A stretch of 64,000 bases of DNA from Microvirga aerophila (GTDB taxonomy: Bacteria; Pseudomonadota; Alphaproteobacteria; Rhizobiales; Beijerinckiaceae): positions 1 to 64,000 of the forward strand of contig NZ_QOIO01000010.1 in assembly GCF_003332305.1 (NCBI RefSeq), given 5' to 3'. Within the stretch, counting starts at the first letter, position 1. Each line of letters starts with the position of its first letter. Shown one piece after another: positions 28,871 to 40,993 of this stretch. The notes below the pieces were generated by a model that saw only the letters and a list, made by a program, of their open reading frames with translations, ran no database searches and was not told the DNA's origin. The position numbers were made by a program, and so were the translations under genes.

Positions 28871-30176
28871 TCGCTTCTCTTGAGACGTTAAGGCGGTCGA
28901 ACACGATCCTGCCCGCAACCATCGTCGCCGTCACCTGTCCTTGCAGACGGGCTTCGTCGAAAGGCGTGTTCTTCGACAGCGAGCGGAGCTGGCGCTTGTC
29001 CAGGACGTAAGGAGCGTCGGGATCGAAGACGATGAGGTCGGCCGGCGCGCCCCGCTGGAGCCGTCCGCCTGGCAAACCAAGGATTTCAGCAGGCCGCGTC
29101 GACATGGCCCGCAGGAGTTTCGCGATGGGAACGCCGTTGGAATGGACCAACCGCAGGGCGGCCGAGAGCAGGGTTTCCAGCCCCACGGCCCCGTTTTCGG
29201 CCTCGGAGAACGGCAGCCGCTTGGTCTCCACATCCTGTGGATTGTGGTCCGAGACGATCACGTCGATCGTTCCGTCCACCAGCGCCTCGATCATCGCCTG
29301 CCGGTCATCTTCGTGCCGGAGCGGCGGCGAAAGCTTCAGGAAGGTGCGATAATCGCCGATGTCGTTCTCATTGAGCGCGAGATTGTTGATGGACACCCCG
29401 CAGGTGACCGGGAGTCCCCTGCTCTTCGCGTCCCGCATGATCTCGGCCGAGTCGGCGCAGGAGATCATTGCCGCGTGGTAGCGCCCGCCCGTGAGGCGCA
29501 CGAGGCGTATGTCGCGCTCCAGCATCACCGTCTCGGCCTCGCGCGGGATTCCCGGCAGGCCGAGTCTGGCGGCGAACTCGCCCTCGTTCATCACCCCCGT
29601 CCCGACGAGGTCAGGATCCTCCACGTGATGGACGATGAGGGCATCGAAGTCCCGGGCGTAAGTCAGGGCGCGACGCATGACCTGGGCGTTGGTGACCGAC
29701 CGGTCGCCGTCGGTAAAAGCAACCGCCCCGGCCTCTCGCAACAGGCCGATCTCCGCCATCTCCTCGCCCTTCAGCCCCTTTGTGAGAGCCGCGGCCGGCC
29801 GGACATTGACTATTGAGGTGTCCCGGGCGCGGCGCATGACGAAATCGATGATCGCCGGGTCGTCGAGGACGGGATTCGTGTCCGGCATGGACATGATGGT
29901 CGTCACGCCACCGGCCGCCGCCGCCTCGCCGGCGCTTTTCAGCGTCTCCCGGTGGGCCGCGCCCGGCTCGCCGATGAAGGCGCGCATGTCGATGAGGCCG
30001 GGAGCCAGCACCTGCCCGCCGCAATCGACGACTTCCGCGTCTGTCGCGACGGCCACATACGGGCCAACATCCTGGATCAGGCCGTCTTGCACCAGCACGC
30101 CGCCGCGCTCCTCCTTCCCGCTGGCGGGATCGATGAGGCGCGCGTTCGTGAACAGCAGAGGACGTTCGGCGGTCAT
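28863..30176 (-). CDS. pyrC: dihydroorotase-like protein lacking zinc ligands (PyrC-like, probably non-catalytic)
   Basis: A 437-residue amidohydrolase-fold protein following pyrB. AAAGGAG precedes the ATG at 30176. Class I dihydroorotases bind zinc with HxH in a DxHxHxREPG motif. Here the motif reads [10 protein letters not shown], with Arg and Phe in place of both His and Gly in place of the substrate Arg. The later HxxHVS site reads HAAMIS, again without the metal His, while SDHNPQ keeps the Asp. This matches the inactive PyrC' partner that assembles with aspartate transcarbamoylase in Pseudomonas. I infer a structural or regulatory role with PyrB, the active dihydroorotase being elsewhere. 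I recall the same residues in other Rhizobiales proteins, so it is not a local mutation. Confidence 0.88.
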   Translation of the reverse strand: MTAERPLLFTNARLIDPASGKEERGGVLVQDGLIQDVGPYVAVATDAEVVDCGGQVLAPGLIDMRAFIGEPGAAHRETLKSAGEAAAAGGVTTIMSMPDTNPVLDDPAIIDFVMRRARDTSIVNVRPAAALTKGLKGEEMAEIGLLREAGAVAFTDGDRSVTNAQVMRRALTYARDFDALIVHHVEDPDLVGTGVMNEGEFAARLGLPGIPREAETVMLERDIRLVRLTGGRYHAAMISCADSAEIMRDAKSRGLPVTCGVSINNLALNENDIGDYRTFLKLSPPLRHEDDRQAMIEALVDGTIDVIVSDHNPQDVETKRLPFSEAENGAVGLETLLSAALRLVHSNGVPIAKLLRAMSTRPAEILGLPGGRLQRGAPADLIVFDPDAPYVLDKRQLRSLSKNTPFDEARLQGQVTATMVAGRIVFDRLNVSREANV

Positions 30177-30225
30177 TATGCGGAAACTCCTTTCCCTCTC
30201 CCGCAGCGCGGACGAGGGTTCTTCC

Positions 30226-31173
30226 TCACCTGTTCGGCAGATGGCTCGCCAGTGCCTCCAGCACCGCCATGCGTACGGCCACGCCCATCTCGACCTGTTC
30301 GCGGATGAGCGACTGCGCGCCGTCCGCAACATCGGAGGAGATCTCGACGCCCCGGTTCATGGGTCCCGGATGCATCACGAACGCATCGGGCTTGGCGTAG
30401 GACAGCTTCTCCTGGTCGAGCCCATAGAACCGGAAGTACTCCTTCACCGACGGCACGAAGGAGCCGTTCATGCGCTCCCGTTGCAAGCGCAGCATCATGA
30501 CGATATCCGCGCCCTCCAGGCCCTTGCGCATGTCGGTGAACGTCTCGAAGCCAAGACGGGCAATGCCGGGTGGCAGGAGGGTCGAGGGGGCGACAAGGCG
30601 CACCCGGGCGCCCATGGCGGCAAGCAGGATCATGTTGGAGCGGGCGACCCGCGAATGGATGATGTCGCCGCAGATCGCCACCGTCAGCCCCTCGATGCGG
30701 CCCTTGTTGCGGCGGATCGTGAGCGCGTCGAGAAGCGCCTGGGTCGGGTGCTCGTGCGCGCCGTCGCCGGCGTTCACCACCGAGCAATCGACTTTCTGAG
30801 CCAGCAGATGCACCGCCCCTGCCGCGTGATGGCGGACAATGATGAGGTCCGGGCGCATGGCGTTGAGGGTCGCGGCGGTGTCGATCAGCGTCTCGCCCTT
30901 CTTCACGGACGAGGAGGCGACCGACATGTTCATCACGTCCGCGCCGAGCCGTTTCCCGGCGATCTCGAAGGAGGACTGCGTCCGGGTCGAGGGCTCGAAG
31001 AACAGGTTGATCTGAGTCCGGCCGCGTAAGGTGGACTTCTTCTTTTCGACTTGGCGGCTGACCTCGACCTGCTCGTCGGCAAGGTCCAGCAGCGCCTGGA
31101 TGTCCAAAGGAGACAAACCCTCGATTCCGAGGAGATGCCGGTGAGGAAAAAGGGATCGGGGCGCGTCGCTCAT
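30226..31173 (-). CDS. pyrB: aspartate carbamoyltransferase catalytic subunit
   Basis: A 315-residue enzyme condensing carbamoyl phosphate with aspartate in pyrimidine synthesis. The carbamoyl-phosphate site is [12 protein letters not shown] near residue 60, with the second motif [12 protein letters not shown] near 140 and the aspartate-site motif [13 protein letters not shown] near 265. Length is normal. It is first in the leftward transcript followed by the pyrC-like gene, plsY and dprA, and divergent from the aidB-like gene. No pyrI regulatory gene is present, consistent with a PyrB/PyrC'-type complex. Confidence 0.97.
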   Translation of the reverse strand: MSDAPRSLFPHRHLLGIEGLSPLDIQALLDLADEQVEVSRQVEKKKSTLRGRTQINLFFEPSTRTQSSFEIAGKRLGADVMNMSVASSSVKKGETLIDTAATLNAMRPDLIIVRHHAAGAVHLLAQKVDCSVVNAGDGAHEHPTQALLDALTIRRNKGRIEGLTVAICGDIIHSRVARSNMILLAAMGARVRLVAPSTLLPPGIARLGFETFTDMRKGLEGADIVMMLRLQRERMNGSFVPSVKEYFRFYGLDQEKLSYAKPDAFVMHPGPMNRGVEISSDVADGAQSLIREQVEMGVAVRMAVLEALASHLPNR

Positions 31174-31278
31174 CAGCGATGGGCTATAGGCGGACTTGAG
31201 CAGGGCGGCAAGCCAAGTCTGGTCGCTTGGGCGGCATCTGAGTTAGAATTACCCTGATGCTTTCGGGGATCAGCCGCC

Positions 31279-32925
31279 GTGCCGTCTCTGTCGGAAACCC
31301 ATGACGTCTTCAATCAGACGCCGGTCTTCGCCGACGTGAACCTGATCGCCTGCAACCGGCCCCTGCTGGATGCCCTGAAGGCGAATGGCGACCCAGCGGA
31401 CAAAACCCTCGTCGCGTTCGGTCAGGCCTGGGGCTCGGGCGAGCGCCTGGAATACGGGCGACTCGCCAATGAGAACCCACCGAAGCTGCGCACGCACGAT
31501 TCGCGGGGTTATCGGATCGACGCGGTGGAGTTTCACCCGGCCTATCACGCCCTCATGCGCGCCAGCATGGCGGACGGTCTTCACGCCTCCACTTGGGACG
31601 ATACTGGAACCAACGACCCTGGCCGACGAGGTCACATGGCCCGGGCGGCCAGGCTCTACACGACCTCTCAGGTGGAGAGCGGGCATGTCTGCCCCATGAC
31701 CATGACGCACGCCTCCGTCGGGGCGCTGGCGGCGTCGCCCGGCAGGCTCGATGAATGGCTGCCGAGAATCCTCTCCCGTGAATACGACCCGCGCTTCATC
31801 CCCTTCTGGGAGAAGTCGTCCGTCACCCTCGGCATGGGCATGACCGAAAAACAAGGCGGGTCCGACGTCCGCGCCAACACCACCCAGGCCAAGCCCCTGG
31901 CCCGGGACGAATACGCCCTCACGGGCCACAAATGGTTCATGTCTGCGCCCATGTGTGACGCGTTTCTGGTGCTGGCTCAGGCGCCCGGCGGCCTAACATG
32001 CTTCCTGGTTCCGCGCTTCCGGCCGGACGGCCGCGTGAACGCGCTCCACCTGCAACGCCTCAAGGACAAGCTCGGAAACCGCTCGAACGCCTCGTCCGAG
32101 GTGGAGTTCGAACGGGCCTTTGCCTGGCGCATTGGCGAGGAGGGGCGTGGGGTGCGCACCATCATCACCATGGTGCAGCTTACGCGCCTCGACTGTGCGG
32201 TCTCATCGGCGGGCCTTGTCCGCATGGGCCTTGCCCTCGCCTACCACCATGCCCAGCACAGGAGCGCTTTTCAGCGCAGGCTCATCGAGCAGCCAGCCAT
32301 GCGAACGGTGCTGGCAGACCTCGCCCTCGAATCCGAGGCCATGACAGCGCTGGCCTTGCGGCTTGCGCGAAGCTTCGACAGGGCCGGAACAGACGAGCAG
32401 GAAGCGACTTTTGCCCGCCTGGTAACGCCAGCCGCCAAATTCGGGATCTGCAAGGCTGCGCCCCGCCTGCTCTACGAGGCTATGGAATGCATGGGTGGCA
32501 ACGGCTACGTGGAGGAGAGCCCCCTGCCCCGCCTCTACCGGGAGGCTCCGGTCAATGCGATCTGGGAGGGCTCGGGAAATGTGATCGCCCTTGACGTCCT
32601 GCGGGCGGAGAATCGCGAGCCGGAGGCTGCGGCCTCCGTTCTTCAATCGTTGATGGCGGACGTGGAGGGCCTGCCGGGAGCGACCGACGCCGCGCGGGAC
32701 ACCGTCCTTTCGCTTCAGTCGGGAGAGGCTGAAGCCCGCGCCCGCTTCATTGCGGACAGGCTCTATACCCTTTTCGCCACCGCCGCCCTGCGCCGGTTCG
32801 CGCCACCCGAAATCGCCGAGGCCTACGCCCTCACCCGCTTGAATTCACCGGCTCGCATGATTGGGGCCAACGACCTTGGCTTTGCTGCCAAACCCTTGCT
32901 GGATAGGGTTTTTGTCCCCATATAG
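31279..32925 (+). CDS. aidB: AidB-like acyl-CoA dehydrogenase family protein
   Basis: A 548-residue flavoprotein, close to the length of E. coli AidB (about 540). It has an N-terminal NQTPVFADVNL segment, TLGMGMTEKQGGSDVRANTT in the FAD/substrate region, and MECMGGNGYVEESPLPRLYR followed by NAIWEGSGNVIALDVLR, which are AidB hallmarks. AidB is induced by alkylation damage, binds DNA and is thought to protect it; its enzymatic activity is weak. GTG is the start, with GGGGA upstream. It stands alone, with no ada or alk genes near. Assignment to the AidB subgroup is firm; the role is inherited from E. coli. Confidence 0.9.
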   Translation: MPSLSETHDVFNQTPVFADVNLIACNRPLLDALKANGDPADKTLVAFGQAWGSGERLEYGRLANENPPKLRTHDSRGYRIDAVEFHPAYHALMRASMADGLHASTWDDTGTNDPGRRGHMARAARLYTTSQVESGHVCPMTMTHASVGALAASPGRLDEWLPRILSREYDPRFIPFWEKSSVTLGMGMTEKQGGSDVRANTTQAKPLARDEYALTGHKWFMSAPMCDAFLVLAQAPGGLTCFLVPRFRPDGRVNALHLQRLKDKLGNRSNASSEVEFERAFAWRIGEEGRGVRTIITMVQLTRLDCAVSSAGLVRMGLALAYHHAQHRSAFQRRLIEQPAMRTVLADLALESEAMTALALRLARSFDRAGTDEQEATFARLVTPAAKFGICKAAPRLLYEAMECMGGNGYVEESPLPRLYREAPVNAIWEGSGNVIALDVLRAENREPEAAASVLQSLMADVEGLPGATDAARDTVLSLQSGEAEARARFIADRLYTLFATAALRRFAPPEIAEAYALTRLNSPARMIGANDLGFAAKPLLDRVFVPI

Positions 32926-33062
32926 CGGATGAGGCGACAGGTCCGATTTGACTTGTCCTCAATCATTGACCACTTATCCCGCCCCACGGCTGTCCAGAGC
33001 CGACCGCCGCTTATTGCGCCTAACACACGGGCATCTGTTCCCGGCCATTGTAGGAAGTCGTT

Positions 33063-35750
33063 ATGAAAGTCCTTGTCGTCGAGTCGCCTGCCAAGGCCAA
33101 GACGATCAACAAATATCTGGGCAGGGACTATGAGGTCCTGGCTTCCTTCGGGCATATCCGCGATCTGCCCGCCAAGGATGGCTCCGTCGACCCGGATAAC
33201 GACTTTCGCATGATCTGGACCCTCGAGGACCGGGGCTCGAAGCGTGTCTCTGAGATCGCCAAGGCGCTCAAGGGGGCTGAAAAGCTTATCCTCGCCACCG
33301 ACCCGGATCGGGAAGGCGAAGCGATTTCCTGGCATGTGGTCGAGGCCCTGCGGGAGAAGCGCGTCCTGAAGGACATGCCCATCGAGCGCGTGACCTTCAA
33401 CGCCATCACCAAGGACGCGGTGCAGACGGCCCTTCGCCAGCCACGCCAGATCGATCAAGCGCTGGTGGACGCCTATATGGCCCGCCGCGCCCTGGACTAT
33501 CTAGTCGGCTTCACGCTCTCGCCGGTGCTCTGGCGCAAGCTTCCCGGAGCCCGCTCGGCCGGCCGTGTGCAATCGGTGGCGCTCCGTCTGGTTTGCGACC
33601 GTGAGCTCGAAATCGAGACCTTCAAGACCCAGGAATACTGGTCGCTGATCGCGACGCTGGCCACCAAGGACGGCGGCGTGTTCGACGCGCGGCTCGTGGG
33701 CGCGGACGGCAAGAAGATCACCCGCCTCGACATCGGAAAGGGCGAGGAGGCGGAAGCCTTCAAGAAGGACCTGGAACTGGCAACCTTCTCGGTGGCGAAC
33801 ATCGAGGCCAAGCCTGCCAAGCGGCACCCCTACCCGCCCTTCACCACCTCGACCCTGCAGCAGGAGGCCTCGCGCAAGCTGGGGCTTGCCCCGGCTCAGA
33901 CCATGCGCGTCGCGCAGCGTCTTTATGAGGGCGTCGACATTGGCGGCGAGACCGTGGGTCTCATCACTTATATGCGTACGGACGGCGTCGACATGGCCCC
34001 GGAGGCGGTTCAGGCCGCGCGCCGGGTGATCGGCAAGGAATACGGCGACCGCTACGTTCCCGACGTGCCGCGCAAGTACACCACCAAGGCCAAGAACGCG
34101 CAGGAGGCCCACGAGGCGATCCGCCCAACGGATATGAGCCGCCTGCCCAAGCACGTGGCGAAGTACCTGGAGCCCGAGCAGGCCCGTCTTTATGAGCTTA
34201 TCTGGATCCGCACGGTCGCGAGCCAGATGGAATCCGCGCAACTCGAGCGCACCACGGCCGATATCGCCGCAGTGGTGGGCCCCCGCAAGCTCGACCTGCG
34301 TGCGACCGGCCAGGTCATCAAGTTCGACGGCTTCCTGACCCTCTACAACGAGAGCAAGGACGACGATCCGGACGAGGACGAGGGCCGCCTGCCGCCCATG
34401 AAGGCCGGCGATCCGCTGGAGCGCCGCCGCATCGCGGCCAACCAGCACTTCACCGAACCGCCGCCGCGCTATTCCGAGGCGAGCCTTGTGAAGCGCATGG
34501 AAGAACTCGGCATCGGCCGCCCGTCCACCTACGCGGCTGTTCTTCAAACGCTTCGGGACCGCGAATACGTACGCATCGACAAGAAGCGCCTTGTCCCCGA
34601 GGACAAGGGCAGGATCGTCATCGCGTTCCTGGAAAGCTTCTTCCGCCGCTACGTGGAATACGATTTCACGGCGGACCTAGAGGAGCAGCTCGACCGTATC
34701 TCCAATTCCGAGATCGATTGGAAGCAGGTGCTGCGCGACTTCTGGCAAGCCTTCTCGGCCGCCATCGGCGAGACCAAGGAGCTGCGCACGACGGAAGTGC
34801 TCGATGCCCTGAACGAACTTCTCGGCCCACACATCTTCCCGGACAAGGGCGACGGCTCGAACCCACGCACCTGCCCGACCTGCGGCACCGGCCAGCTTTC
34901 TCTCAAGCTCGGCAAGTTCGGGGCCTTCATCGGCTGCTCGAACTATCCCGAGTGCAAATATACCCGCCAGCTTGCCGCATCGGGCGTTGAGGGGGACGGG
35001 GAAGGCTCATCCGAGAATGGCGGCACGCCAGGCGTGAAGGTGCTAGGCGACGATCCGGAGACCGGACAACAGGTCACCCTCCGCGACGGCCGCTTCGGTC
35101 CCTTCGTCCAGCTCGGCGAAGGCGAGAAGCCCAAGCGCTCGTCCCTTCCGAAGGGGATGTCCCCCGCTCTGGTCGATCTGGAGAAGGCCCTGAAGCTCCT
35201 TGCCCTACCCCGTCAGGTGGCGGTGCATCCGGAGACGGGCGAGCCAATCCTCGCCAGCATCGGACGCTACGGCCCCTATGTTCAACACGGCAAGACCTAC
35301 GCCAATCTGGGCAAGGATGACGACGTGCTGGAGATCGGCGGCAATCGCGCCATCGACCTGATCGTTGCGAAGGAAAGCGGAGCCGGCGGCTTCCGCCGGG
35401 GCGCTTCCGATCCCGGACGCCCACTCGGCGAAGACCCGGAATCCGGAAAGTCCATCGTAGTGAAGGCGGGCCGCTTCGGGCCTTACGTGACTGACGGAGA
35501 GACCAACGCGACCCTTCCGAAGGCGGTTACCGCCGAAGCCGTGACCCTCGACGAGGCCGTGAGCCTTCTCAACGCCCGGCGCGCCATGGGGCCCTCGAAA
35601 AAGACTGCGCGGAAATCGTCGTCCAAAAAGGCCACGGCGTCCAAGAAAGCTCCCGCGAAGGCTGCCGCCAAGAAGACAGCGGCGAAGAAGGCTCCAGCGA
35701 AGAAGCCTGCAGCCAAGAAGGCGGCCTCGAAGACAACGAAAGCCGGTTGA
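33063..35750 (+). CDS. topA: DNA topoisomerase I
   Basis: An 895-residue type IA topoisomerase that relaxes negative supercoils. The TOPRIM domain opens with LVVESPAKAKTINKYLG and has ATDPDREGEAISWH. The active-site Tyr303 lies in GLITYMRTDG. A zinc ribbon with CPTCGTGQLSLK and GCSNYPECKY follows at about 600. Three later repeats of the kind DGRFGPFVQLGEG replace further zinc ribbons, as in alphaproteobacteria. The last 45 residues are a Lys/Ala-rich tail (KKTAAKKAPAKKPAAKKA) resembling histone H1 tails, probably for DNA binding. AGGAAG precedes the ATG. Confidence 0.98.
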   Translation: MKVLVVESPAKAKTINKYLGRDYEVLASFGHIRDLPAKDGSVDPDNDFRMIWTLEDRGSKRVSEIAKALKGAEKLILATDPDREGEAISWHVVEALREKRVLKDMPIERVTFNAITKDAVQTALRQPRQIDQALVDAYMARRALDYLVGFTLSPVLWRKLPGARSAGRVQSVALRLVCDRELEIETFKTQEYWSLIATLATKDGGVFDARLVGADGKKITRLDIGKGEEAEAFKKDLELATFSVANIEAKPAKRHPYPPFTTSTLQQEASRKLGLAPAQTMRVAQRLYEGVDIGGETVGLITYMRTDGVDMAPEAVQAARRVIGKEYGDRYVPDVPRKYTTKAKNAQEAHEAIRPTDMSRLPKHVAKYLEPEQARLYELIWIRTVASQMESAQLERTTADIAAVVGPRKLDLRATGQVIKFDGFLTLYNESKDDDPDEDEGRLPPMKAGDPLERRRIAANQHFTEPPPRYSEASLVKRMEELGIGRPSTYAAVLQTLRDREYVRIDKKRLVPEDKGRIVIAFLESFFRRYVEYDFTADLEEQLDRISNSEIDWKQVLRDFWQAFSAAIGETKELRTTEVLDALNELLGPHIFPDKGDGSNPRTCPTCGTGQLSLKLGKFGAFIGCSNYPECKYTRQLAASGVEGDGEGSSENGGTPGVKVLGDDPETGQQVTLRDGRFGPFVQLGEGEKPKRSSLPKGMSPALVDLEKALKLLALPRQVAVHPETGEPILASIGRYGPYVQHGKTYANLGKDDDVLEIGGNRAIDLIVAKESGAGGFRRGASDPGRPLGEDPESGKSIVVKAGRFGPYVTDGETNATLPKAVTAEAVTLDEAVSLLNARRAMGPSKKTARKSSSKKATASKKAPAKAAAKKTAAKKAPAKKPAAKKAASKTTKAG

Positions 35751-35768
35751 GCCATCGCTCAGCCGGCC
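35743..35768 (+). terminator. hairpin at the topA stop codon
   Basis: GCCGGTTGAGC and GCTCAGCCGGC pair over 11 positions with one G-T pair and a four-base loop; the stem includes the topA stop. There is no clear T-run on either strand, so it may be a weak or bidirectional terminator between topA and the opposing small gene. Confidence 0.45.
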
Positions 35769-35797
35769 TCGACCAGATCAAAGCAGTCTTTGAAAAA

Positions 35798-35986
35798 TCA
35801 GAAGCTGAGCCAGAGAGCCACCACGGCGACTGCTGCCATGGCCAACCAAAGGGCGTTCATACCAATCGAACGAGGCGCGGCGCGGGCCGCTTCCGGCTCG
35901 TCGAAGGCGAAAGCCTCGCCCGCATTGCGCGCCGCGCGGTTGAGGTGATGCTGTTGCGCAGTTCCCAGGGCCGTCCGCGTCGTCAC
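35798..35986 (-). CDS. small single-pass membrane protein
   Basis: A 62-residue frame with a GTG start and GGAG seven bases upstream. The first 42 residues are polar, with HHLNRAARNAGEAFAFDEPE, and the C-terminus is a single membrane segment (MNALWLAMAAVAVVALWLSF), a tail-anchored layout. It is convergent with topA and divergent from parE. No family recognised. Confidence 0.6.
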   Translation of the reverse strand: MTTRTALGTAQQHHLNRAARNAGEAFAFDEPEAARAAPRSIGMNALWLAMAAVAVVALWLSF

Positions 35987-36231
35987 GATCGATCTCCGTT
36001 AAGCTTGTTCCAGCTTAGCTAGTCAACGTGAATGTTAACTAAACAGTTCCAGATGACACCTGTAAGACATTCTTTAGGCTTAATACCGGAACGTTGCATC
36101 AGGGTCTCTAGGCCCAGTTTTTTGTCGCTTGTGACCCGACGTCACCCTTTATGTTTCCGTTTTGTTCACGTATAAATTTGTGAATGAGATATATTGTAAA
36201 GAAAAGCGAATCAGCACGAAACAAGGTCCCA

Positions 36232-38301
<2,070 letters not shown>

Positions 38302-38316
38302 GGCCATCTTCAAATC

Positions 38317-38344
38317 GGCGATCCCGGATCGATCCGGGATCGCC
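38317..38344. repeat. 28-base perfect palindrome after parE
   Basis: The 14-base arm GGCGATCCCGGATC is followed directly by its exact reverse complement, with no spacer, 15 bases past the parE stop. No T-run follows. It could fold as an mRNA 3' hairpin, extrude as a cruciform or bind a dimeric protein. Confidence 0.75.
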
Positions 38345-38510
38345 AGCAAAACGACGCGTGCTGCAGACTGCCCAAAAGGACGCTTTTCGACAAGCTCCGG
38401 CCCTCGGGCAAAATTATTTGAAAAAATTTTCGAAAGCGCTGGAACCTTCGTCCAGGTTCCCCGTTGACTGGCATCACCGGCTCATTCTGCCCCCACGGGC
38501 CGGTCCCTCC

Positions 38511-38538
38511 AAAGGCTCCGTTATCGGGGCCTTTTTTT
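38511..38538 (+). terminator. intrinsic terminator of the parE transcript
   Basis: AAAGGCTCC and GGGGCCTTT pair over nine positions with one G-T pair around the loop gttatc, and seven Ts run from 38532. It lies about 210 bases past parE and 134 bases before rnr. Confidence 0.85.
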
Positions 38539-38671
38539 GTTCTCGGCGTCCTTGAGCTGGCTTGGATGGATCCGCAGACGATTGTCGCGCGTCGTTACTT
38601 TGTAGGCGCACCGGACTAGTCGCGGTTTCGCCTGCATGCGACAAGATGTGACCAGATAACGAGTTGATCCC

Positions 38672-40984
38672 TTGGCGAAACGACCCAAAGCCTCTGCCTC
38701 CACACTCCCTTCCCGGGAAGATGTCATCGCCTTTATCGCGGATGCGCCGAGTAAAGTCGGCAAGCGAGAAATCGCGCAGGCCTTCAACATCAAGGGCGAC
38801 GACCGCATCTGGCTTAAGCAGATGCTCAAGAGCCTTGAGGACGAGGGCGTTGTCGACCGCCGAGGCAAGACCGTCCACCGGGCCGGCCAGCTCCCGCCCA
38901 TGGTGCTGGCGGACATCAAGAAGCGCGACAGGGACGGTGAGCTCATCGCTGAGCCGACGGAATGGGACGCGGACGAGTTCGGGCAGGTTCCGACCATCAT
39001 CATCACCCCTACTCGCAAGCCGCGCCCAGGAATGCCGGTGGCGGGCGTCGGCGACCGGGCACTGGTCAGGGTCAGTCCGCTCAAAGAGGACGACATCCAC
39101 CGGTATGAGGGCCGGGTCACCAAGATTATCGCCAAGAAGCAGGCCCAGGTTCTCGGCATCTTCCGGGCCCTGCCCGAAGGCGGCGGCCGGCTCATCCCGG
39201 TGGAAAAGAAGTCTCGCGAGCAGGAACTCCAGATCAACCCCGGCGACGAGAATGGCGCCCAGGACGGGGATATTGTGGCAACCGCTATCGTCAAACACGG
39301 CCGGTTCGGGCTTCCCCATGCGCAGGTGAAGGAGCGCCTCGGCTCGATCAAGTCCGAGAAGGCCGTGAGCCTGATTGCAATCTACGCCCATAGCATCCCT
39401 CACGTGTTTCCCAACGACGTGCTGGCCGAGGCCGAGCAGGCCCAGCATGCCCGCCTTGAAGGCCGCGAAGACTGGCGCGAACTCCCCCTCATCACCATCG
39501 ACCCGGCGGACGCCAAGGACCACGACGACGCGGTCCATGCGCTGCCGGACCAAGACGAAGGGAACGAGGGGGGCTTCATCGTCACCGTGGCCATTGCCGA
39601 CGTGGCGGCCTACGTGCGGCCGGGCACGGCACTGGATCGGGAGGCGCAGGAGCGCGGTAACTCTGTCTATTTCCCTGACCGCGTTGTTCCCATGCTGCCG
39701 GAGCGGATCTCCAACGATCTCTGCTCCTTGCGACCGCAGGAAGACCGCCCTGCCCTGGCGGTGCGGATGGTGATTGGCCCGGACGGGCGCAAGAAGAGCC
39801 ACACCTTCCACCGGATCATGATGCGTTCGGCAGCCAAACTGTCCTACCAGCAGGCCCAGGCCGCCATCGACGGCCGCCCGGACGAGGTGGCCCGGCCGAT
39901 CCTCGATTCCATCCTGCGCCCGCTCTGGGACGCCTATGCGGCCGTGACCAAGGCCCGTGACATCCGCGAGCCGCTTTATCTGGACCTGCCGGAGCGCAAG
40001 ATCGTGCTGAAGCCCGACGGCACCGTGGACCGGGTCTTCGTGCCCGAGCGGCTCGAGGCGCACAAGCTCATCGAGGAGTTCATGATCCTCGCCAACGTGG
40101 CCGCCGCTGAAACCCTCGAAAAGGCCGAGAGCGAACTGATCTACCGGGTCCACGACGAGCCATCGCTGGAAAAGATGCGGGCGCTCAGCGAGGTGCTGGC
40201 CTCGATCGGCCTCAAGCTTCCGACGCAAGGGGCGCTGAAGCCGGAACTGTTCAATCGCATCCTGCGCAGCGTCGAGAACTCGGAGCATCAGCTCTTCATC
40301 AACGAGGTGGTGCTTCGGTCCCAGTCTCAGGCCGAATACTCCGCCGAGAACTACGGCCATTTTGGCTTGAATCTCAGGCGCTACGCCCATTTCACCTCGC
40401 CGATCCGCCGCTATGCCGACCTCATCGTCCACCGGGCGCTCATCAGCGGACTCAAGCTTGGCAAGGACGGGCTGCGACCGGACACCACCCGGGCGGAGCT
40501 GATCGAGATCAGCGCACGCATCTCCGCCGCCGAGCGCCGCGCCATGGGGGCGGAGCGTGATACCATCGACCGGCTCATCGCCCATTTCCTTGCCGATCGC
40601 ATCGGCGCAACGTTCGATGGTCAGATATCCGGAGTGACGAAGGCCGGCCTCTTCATCAAGCTTCACGAGACCGGAGCCGACGGGTTCGTGCCTGCCGCCA
40701 CCATCGGGGCCGACTATTACCGCTTCGACGAGAAGACCCATTCCATGCGCGGCGAGCGCACGGGTGAGACGTATCGGCTCGGCGACAAGGTCGAGGTAAA
40801 GATGGTAGAAGCAGCGCCGGTGGCCGGTGCCCTTCGGTTCGAGCTGATGACCAAGGGCCGCTTCAGCGGCAAGCCGAAATCCGCCAAGGGCTCCAGGGCC
40901 GCCCGCGGTGGGCCCAATGCCTCGAAGGAAAGCCGTCGTCCCGCAACACGCGTGAAAGTGAAGCGCGCCGGTCGCGCGCGATAG
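38672..40984 (+). CDS. rnr: ribonuclease R
   Basis: A 770-residue 3'-5' exoribonuclease of the RNase II/R family that digests structured RNA. An N-terminal winged helix (SREDVIAFIADAPSKVGKRE) is followed by cold-shock domains. The RNB catalytic core has TIDPADAKDHDDAVHA with the metal-binding aspartates, and HFTSPIRRYADLIVH. The S1 domain is GQISGVTKAGLFIKL, and the tail is Lys/Arg-rich. The start is a TTG at 38672 giving MAKRPKAS; the ribosome binding site is poor, so translation may be weak. It heads a tight row with DUF983 and NUDIX genes. Confidence 0.96.
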   Translation: MAKRPKASASTLPSREDVIAFIADAPSKVGKREIAQAFNIKGDDRIWLKQMLKSLEDEGVVDRRGKTVHRAGQLPPMVLADIKKRDRDGELIAEPTEWDADEFGQVPTIIITPTRKPRPGMPVAGVGDRALVRVSPLKEDDIHRYEGRVTKIIAKKQAQVLGIFRALPEGGGRLIPVEKKSREQELQINPGDENGAQDGDIVATAIVKHGRFGLPHAQVKERLGSIKSEKAVSLIAIYAHSIPHVFPNDVLAEAEQAQHARLEGREDWRELPLITIDPADAKDHDDAVHALPDQDEGNEGGFIVTVAIADVAAYVRPGTALDREAQERGNSVYFPDRVVPMLPERISNDLCSLRPQEDRPALAVRMVIGPDGRKKSHTFHRIMMRSAAKLSYQQAQAAIDGRPDEVARPILDSILRPLWDAYAAVTKARDIREPLYLDLPERKIVLKPDGTVDRVFVPERLEAHKLIEEFMILANVAAAETLEKAESELIYRVHDEPSLEKMRALSEVLASIGLKLPTQGALKPELFNRILRSVENSEHQLFINEVVLRSQSQAEYSAENYGHFGLNLRRYAHFTSPIRRYADLIVHRALISGLKLGKDGLRPDTTRAELIEISARISAAERRAMGAERDTIDRLIAHFLADRIGATFDGQISGVTKAGLFIKLHETGADGFVPAATIGADYYRFDEKTHSMRGERTGETYRLGDKVEVKMVEAAPVAGALRFELMTKGRFSGKPKSAKGSRAARGGPNASKESRRPATRVKVKRAGRAR

Positions 40985-40993
40985 GGAATGACA

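Larger units (their letters stand above)
38302..38671. other. 370-base spacer between parE and rnr
   Basis: No gene is supported here. The spacer contains a 28-base perfect palindrome directly after parE, an AT-rich patch (gaaaaaattttc at about 38420-38431) and a strong rightward terminator at 38511-38538. The rnr promoter should lie in the last 130 bases. Confidence 0.6.
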
